64,000 nt of DNA from Ectopseudomonas toyotomiensis (GTDB taxonomy: Bacteria > Pseudomonadota > Gammaproteobacteria > Pseudomonadales > Pseudomonadaceae). Location of the stretch: NCBI RefSeq assembly GCF_900115695.1, contig NZ_FOXK01000010.1, forward strand, positions 124,001-188,000, given 5' to 3'. Below, one piece after another: positions 60,830 to 64,000 of the stretch. Every line of letters starts with the position of its first letter. Positions within the stretch are counted from its first letter, which is position 1. The position numbers were made by a program, and so were the translations under genes. The notes beneath the pieces were generated by a model. The model was not told the DNA's origin and did not search any database. It was given only the letters and a program-made list of their open reading frames with translations.

Positions 60830-61351
60830 ATGGACTTATTCAGTATCTTCAAAAAGAAAAAGCCGGAGGCTGATCCAGAAGCTCTGAGTCAAACAGAAAA
60901 AGTCATATCAGAATTTGAGAAATATGACTTCCTCGGAAAGGCCGCCGCAGCACTTCATAAAGCCAAAGCTGCTGTTAAGTCCAAGCAACATGATGAGGCT
61001 TGGGGATTGTATCATGAACAAAAGTCCTTCTACATGCAGCATGCCAATCGCTCAAATTTTACGGCCAAGCAAGCCCTCGCCCTTGATGCCAGTGTTCATG
61101 AGGAAATGGCCAATATTTTAAAATTAGAAGGCAAACACGAAGACGCATTGGCACATATCGTGTATTGGGTTTTGGCTGGTGTTGAGCGGCCAATTAAGCG
61201 ACATCAGCAAAAGCTGCAGAGCTATTTTAATAGGTGTGAATTTAAAAACACTACTCTGTCAGATGCTACAAAAATCATCAATGCACAAACAAAGCTACCG
61301 CAGTTTACTCTTGCAAGATCAATTGTTTCAGAATGGGTGTCTCGTGGTTAA
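60830..61351 (+). CDS. Integron cassette protein of unknown function (cassette 1)
   Basis: 173 residues, helical and probably TPR-like (FLGKAAAALHKAKAAVKSK, then HDEAWGLYHEQKSFYMQHA). A Lys-rich N-terminus (FKKKKPEADPEA) is followed by a soluble repeat region; no known family. AT-rich codon use contrasts with the core genes. Its ATG is seven bases after the GTTAGGT crossover core and its stop is just before attC1, the exact layout of an integron gene cassette. Confidence 0.75.
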   Translation: MDLFSIFKKKKPEADPEALSQTEKVISEFEKYDFLGKAAAALHKAKAAVKSKQHDEAWGLYHEQKSFYMQHANRSNFTAKQALALDASVHEEMANILKLEGKHEDALAHIVYWVLAGVERPIKRHQQKLQSYFNRCEFKNTTLSDATKIINAQTKLPQFTLARSIVSEWVSRG

Positions 61352-61353
61352 TC

Positions 61354-61423
61354 ACCTAACAGGGCGCTCAAATCGCTCACTTCGGGACCGGATAAAGCCG
61401 GCCCCTTAGCTTAATCGTTATAC
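61354..61423 (+). other. Integron attC site 1
   Basis: ACCTAAC (R'') at 61354-61360 and GTTATAC (R') at 61417-61423 flank a folded middle with GCTCAA/TTAGC arms and a GGG-CCGG...CCGG-CCC inner stem. ACCTAAC is the exact complement of GTTAGGT, which starts this same cassette at 60817, as expected when a circular cassette has been inserted. Confidence 0.75.
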
Positions 61424-61429
61424 GGTCTT

Positions 61430-61780
61430 ATGAATTATCAATGCTGCTACTGTAAAGAAGAATTTCCTGCCATCGAGGCAATTGATGGGTACAAGGAAGG
61501 CTATAAAATTGGTTTTCTCTGTCCAAAGTGTGGAAAGAATATTCAAGACACACCTATGAATGAAGAATGGGTGTTTTCTAGTGACTCATCCAAAGTGTTC
61601 TTCGTTATTTTTATGGGGTACTTTTTCTTGGCCTGGATATTTCTAGAGTTTTCTGAGCCGATAACTCCGGCTCACTACATTATTGCTCTAGCGGGGCTAG
61701 TTCCGTTTTTAATTTATGGCCATATAAAACACGCTAAAGATATGTATTCACCAACAATTGGAACTAAACCAGTAAAGTGA
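61430..61780 (+). CDS. Integron cassette protein: zinc ribbon with two membrane segments (cassette 2)
   Basis: 116 residues. An N-terminal C4 zinc ribbon (CCYCKE and CPKCGK) is followed by two membrane helices (VFFVIFMGYFFLAWIFLEF and YIIALAGLVPFLIYG). Family unknown. The gene starts 10 bases after attC1 and is followed by attC2; AT-rich codon use matches cassette 1. A small membrane zinc protein is typical of the orphan ORFs in chromosomal integrons. Confidence 0.75.
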   Translation: MNYQCCYCKEEFPAIEAIDGYKEGYKIGFLCPKCGKNIQDTPMNEEWVFSSDSSKVFFVIFMGYFFLAWIFLEFSEPITPAHYIIALAGLVPFLIYGHIKHAKDMYSPTIGTKPVK

Positions 61781-61793
61781 TGGTTATCATCTC

Positions 61794-61892
61794 GTGTAAC
61801 AATGAGTTGGTGATCGCCCCTTCTGGGCTGGGACGGTTACACTTCGCTCGTTCCTCGCTACGTTTCGCCGCCCCATAACAAAAACATTAGGC
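61794..61892 (+). other. Integron attC-like site 2 (longer, less regular)
   Basis: GTGTAAC at 61794-61800 is one base away from GTATAAC, the complement of cassette 2's own GTTATAC start. The 3' core ATTAGGC (61886-61892) is atypical (ATT instead of GTT). AATG/CATT and TTG/CAA arms plus an inner GGGACGG/CCGCCCC stem support an attC fold. Confidence 0.5.
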
Positions 61893-62017
61893 AATGACCG
61901 CTCTGGGTCGGTAGCTGCCTCTGTCCAAGGGCATCCATCGGCCAAAAAGGCGCTCCTGTGCCAGCGGCACCATCGTCGTGGACTGGTATACGGTGTGCAA
62001 CTGGTAGCTATTGATAG

Positions 62018-63037
62018 CTAGCGTTGGGGCAAGTAGGGCTTAAGTCTTTCAAGCTCTGCTTCGGACATCGAGCGCTTGCTCATTTCTGTCAGCCGTTTGA
62101 TCATTTTGTAGTACTCCCTACGTTCAGCGATAACTTCAGGAGTGCCTTGCAGATAGGGGTCTGAGAGTTCGGCCGCTGGATCGATGATGTAATACTCGGA
62201 TTCCCTGAATCGTTTAATAGCAGGAATAATCCAGACTGCTGGATAGAAGTGCACGTATCCGTTTCCAGCCTTTTGAACCAATCCAACCCATTCGGTCTGG
62301 TTCGGTTTTGGCTGAAGATTTGTGACAATGCCGCCGCTCATTCCATTGAGTTCATCGTGGGTTAGATTCCCCTTAAGTTTTACCGATGGGAAGTCACTTT
62401 CATAAACGCATATCCCGGGATATATATCCTTCGAGAGACCAACCGTATGTGCAAATGGAGCGTCATCTTCATAGTGATAATTTATATTATTTTTCTGGGC
62501 CGGAAATCCAGAGACAATGAGATACATACCCTCGAACATTGATTTTAGCGAAAGTCCTTGCGGTGCGTGGGCTGAGTCTAGGTCAATGAATCGGTCTGGA
62601 TAGCGAAATAAATCTCCCAGCTCGATCAACACCAGGTCATCATTATCGATGGTTGGTGAATCACCCGTTATGAGTTGACCAATTTTCCAGCCACGGATAG
62701 GAAACGCGAACTCCTCCATGTCTGAGTTAAAGCTCTTACAAAAAACATGCGAGAAGAAAGGTGATTCGTTTTGAAACTCTAAACCCTGAACATGACTGTC
62801 CAGCACATGCTGCGCCGTGAGGATAAAGAATTTTTCTTCGAATTTTATTAAAAGGCCAGTGCCTCCCCAGCCCCATACCGTGTCAGCGTAGTAGAAGCCT
62901 CGATCTGCAATAGTGCTATTGCTATGAGTAAAAAGCAGTTGTCTTGGCGACTGAATCAGACTCCCCTTCGCCATCCGATCGTAAGCATTTATTACCCTTT
63001 TTGAATTTATTCTTGCCACGAGTGACGTCGTCCACAA
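62018..63037 (-). CDS. Trypsin-like (S1/chymotrypsin-fold) serine protease, stand-alone
   Basis: 339 codons from the TTG at 63037; the first ATG is at 62974 and no start has a good ribosome site. The catalytic triad is readable: His in FFILTAQHVLDSH, Asp in DNDDLVLIEL, Ser in LNGMSGGIVTN. There is no signal peptide or PDZ domain, so it is probably cytoplasmic. Stand-alone trypsin-like domains recur in bacterial defence loci as effectors, often with a sensor gene, but none is adjacent here. It is oriented against the cassettes. Confidence 0.72.
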   Translation of the reverse strand: MWTTSLVARINSKRVINAYDRMAKGSLIQSPRQLLFTHSNSTIADRGFYYADTVWGWGGTGLLIKFEEKFFILTAQHVLDSHVQGLEFQNESPFFSHVFCKSFNSDMEEFAFPIRGWKIGQLITGDSPTIDNDDLVLIELGDLFRYPDRFIDLDSAHAPQGLSLKSMFEGMYLIVSGFPAQKNNINYHYEDDAPFAHTVGLSKDIYPGICVYESDFPSVKLKGNLTHDELNGMSGGIVTNLQPKPNQTEWVGLVQKAGNGYVHFYPAVWIIPAIKRFRESEYYIIDPAAELSDPYLQGTPEVIAERREYYKMIKRLTEMSKRSMSEAELERLKPYLPQR

Positions 63038-63310
63038 AAAAGCGGATTAAACATTAAACTGTGTACGATTTGAAGGCTACTGCCGCGCCGATTGGCCGCA
63101 CAGAGCATCACAGAGACGCCGGATCAGTAAAAATCGGGTGACGCAGCCCACTGCACTTGCATTCGCTATGCCTAACATGGCCTGCAGAAAAGGCAAAAAT
63201 GCTGCACGTCAATACGCGCCATGAGAATGGTAGTCGAAGACGACTATTGACCGAGTGCTGCCGCATGAACCGACTGCTTTCGGTCAACAATAATAGCTAG
63301 AAGCTTCGAT
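63038..63310. other. Intergenic region with a possible attC 5' core
   Basis: GCCTAAC at 63170-63176 is the complement of GTTAGGC and would match a cassette starting at 61886. A convincing 3' core was not found. Otherwise nothing recognised. Confidence 0.3.
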
Positions 63311-63775
63311 CTAGAATACCCATCCCTCCTTCTCCATAAAGCCTTCGAGACTCAAAAATGGGATTTGAAAGTGCGAGCAGATATTCGGGATCTTCACCGC
63401 GTTTGGCTTGAGTCGCTCTAATGTCACTACTGTCCCACCAACGGCGAAGGCTCGGGCAATGAGAAAGGCGTCTGCGTTGCGTCCACCCTTGATCAGTTTT
63501 TGCCTTTCGATATTGGCTTGAAAGTGAGGAACAGCGTAGATCCTTGCGACGAATCCTGCTTCCGTGGCATCAGGAGTGGTGAAGAGAGAGGCATTATCCT
63601 TTGCCCAGTCGGTATCGGCGCCCGCACCGTCGTGCAGCTCACGATACGCCTCACGCGTTGACGTGATCATGCCACTATCGACCAACATATCGAATTGTTT
63701 CCAAAGCGACACGAAGCGCGAGCGATAGTAATTTTTGTGTAGGGCAGAAATGACAGTGGTATCGAGTACGTACAT
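63311..63775 (-). CDS. PIN-domain protein (DUF4411-like), putative toxin
   Basis: 154 residues. MYVLDTTVISALHKNYYRSR carries the first PIN acidic residue. ITSTREAYREL and GRNADAFLIARAFAVGGTVVTLE supply the others, the usual PIN-type Mg-dependent RNase layout. ATG 63775 overlaps the stop of the upstream ImmA-like gene (TAATG), so the two are coupled. DUF4411-type PIN proteins pair with COG2856-type metallopeptidase regulators as a suspected toxin-antitoxin pair. Confidence 0.75.
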   Translation of the reverse strand: MYVLDTTVISALHKNYYRSRFVSLWKQFDMLVDSGMITSTREAYRELHDGAGADTDWAKDNASLFTTPDATEAGFVARIYAVPHFQANIERQKLIKGGRNADAFLIARAFAVGGTVVTLERLKPNAVKIPNICSHFQIPFLSLEGFMEKEGWVF

Positions 63776-64000
63776 TAGAGGCCGCCCCACGCGAATTTTT
63801 CTGCAAAGGTTGGCAGACTCTTCGGCTTGAGGTTTAAGTACTCGGCCAATTGCCCTTGATCGAAGCGGTTCTGGTAGTACCTAGTAAATGCTAGGTCGAT
63901 ATAACGCTGCCCCAGATAAGCGCGATGACTGTTGTAGTAATTGCCAGAAGATGAACTCTTGGTTTTTACCTGTGCAGCCCACGCATCAGCCGCGGCAGAG
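63775..64000 (-). CDS. ImmA/IrrE-type (COG2856) metallopeptidase/regulator, C-terminal part
   Basis: The window cuts the gene. The visible 74 codons read SGNYYNSHRAYLGQRYIDLA and then FTRYYQNRFDQGQLAEYLNLKPKSL, matching the C-terminal region of XRE-ImmA/IrrE proteins. The N-terminal HTH and the HExxH zinc site lie beyond 64000. It is translationally coupled to the PIN gene and is the likely antitoxin or regulator. Confidence 0.65.
   Translation of the reverse strand, partial: SAAADAWAAQVKTKSSSSGNYYNSHRAYLGQRYIDLAFTRYYQNRFDQGQLAEYLNLKPKSLPTFAEKFAWGGL

Noticed and set aside
19442..64000. Second copy of the guaA end (attR)
   Set aside because: Partial matches such as GGAGTGA near 57698 share only seven bases with the site and are expected by chance.
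1..64000. CRISPR arrays, tRNA or rRNA genes
   Set aside because: No regular repeat-spacer array and no tRNA- or rRNA-like sequence was noticed on either strand; the iterons and AAATCCG cluster are too short and irregular for CRISPR.

Overview
The window looks like a Pseudomonas chromosome, probably of the mendocina/oleovorans/stutzeri side of the genus. The basis is the core gene order, the GC-rich codon use, Pseudomonas-type REP hairpins and integron-type attC sites. This is inference from recognised genes; no database search was possible.

Positions 1-19441 are ordinary core genome: a TPR protein tail, bamB and der; a methionine-type aminotransferase next to an omega-amidase; leuA with a short upstream leader ORF; a GST; an MscS-family channel; an M23 peptidase; xseA; a LysR regulator divergent from a PACE-family efflux protein; a TonB siderophore receptor with a Fur-like box; and guaB-guaA.

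At 19442 an integrated element starts flush against the 3' end of guaA, a known integration hot spot. It has a P4-type tyrosine recombinase, a HicA-like/HTH gene pair and an AlpA-type regulator. Next comes a seven-gene leftward defence locus: hsdR, a secreted cysteine-rich protein, a RloA-like ATPase with a TOPRIM partner, hsdM, hsdS and an unknown gene. Then comes a decayed Tn4371-like ICE backbone: parA, parB and traF each carry stops or frameshifts, beside three iteron-like repeats, followed by an intact ardA. Then a Nudix / TraR-DksA / two universal stress proteins / SulP transporter module, and a truncated nhaB.

From 41.8 to 57.6 kb there is an envelope-remodelling block with three LtaS-type phosphoglycerol transferases. 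It is interrupted by an IS3-family element and a TnpC-like orphan. Its centre is a colRS-like two-component system flanked by two divergent operons: ltaS-like, PAP2 and DSP phosphatase on the left; warA-like, InaA-like kinase, dgkA and ltaS-like on the right. The two operons are preceded by promoters sharing 27 of 31 positions, including a motif that fits the ColR box as I recall it. I infer a self-regulated accessory regulon that modifies envelope glycans or LPS with glycerol phosphate and recycles the diacylglycerol produced.

The right end (57.6-64 kb) is a mosaic: a broken yqaA tail before a traX-family gene, a Tn4652/Tn5041-like terminal inverted repeat, a truncated subtilase, a 106-bp MITE-like element, integron gene cassettes without a visible integrase, a lone trypsin-like protease, and a PIN/ImmA pair cut by the window edge. 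I found no second copy of the guaA end, so the right boundary of the guaA element is not defined here.
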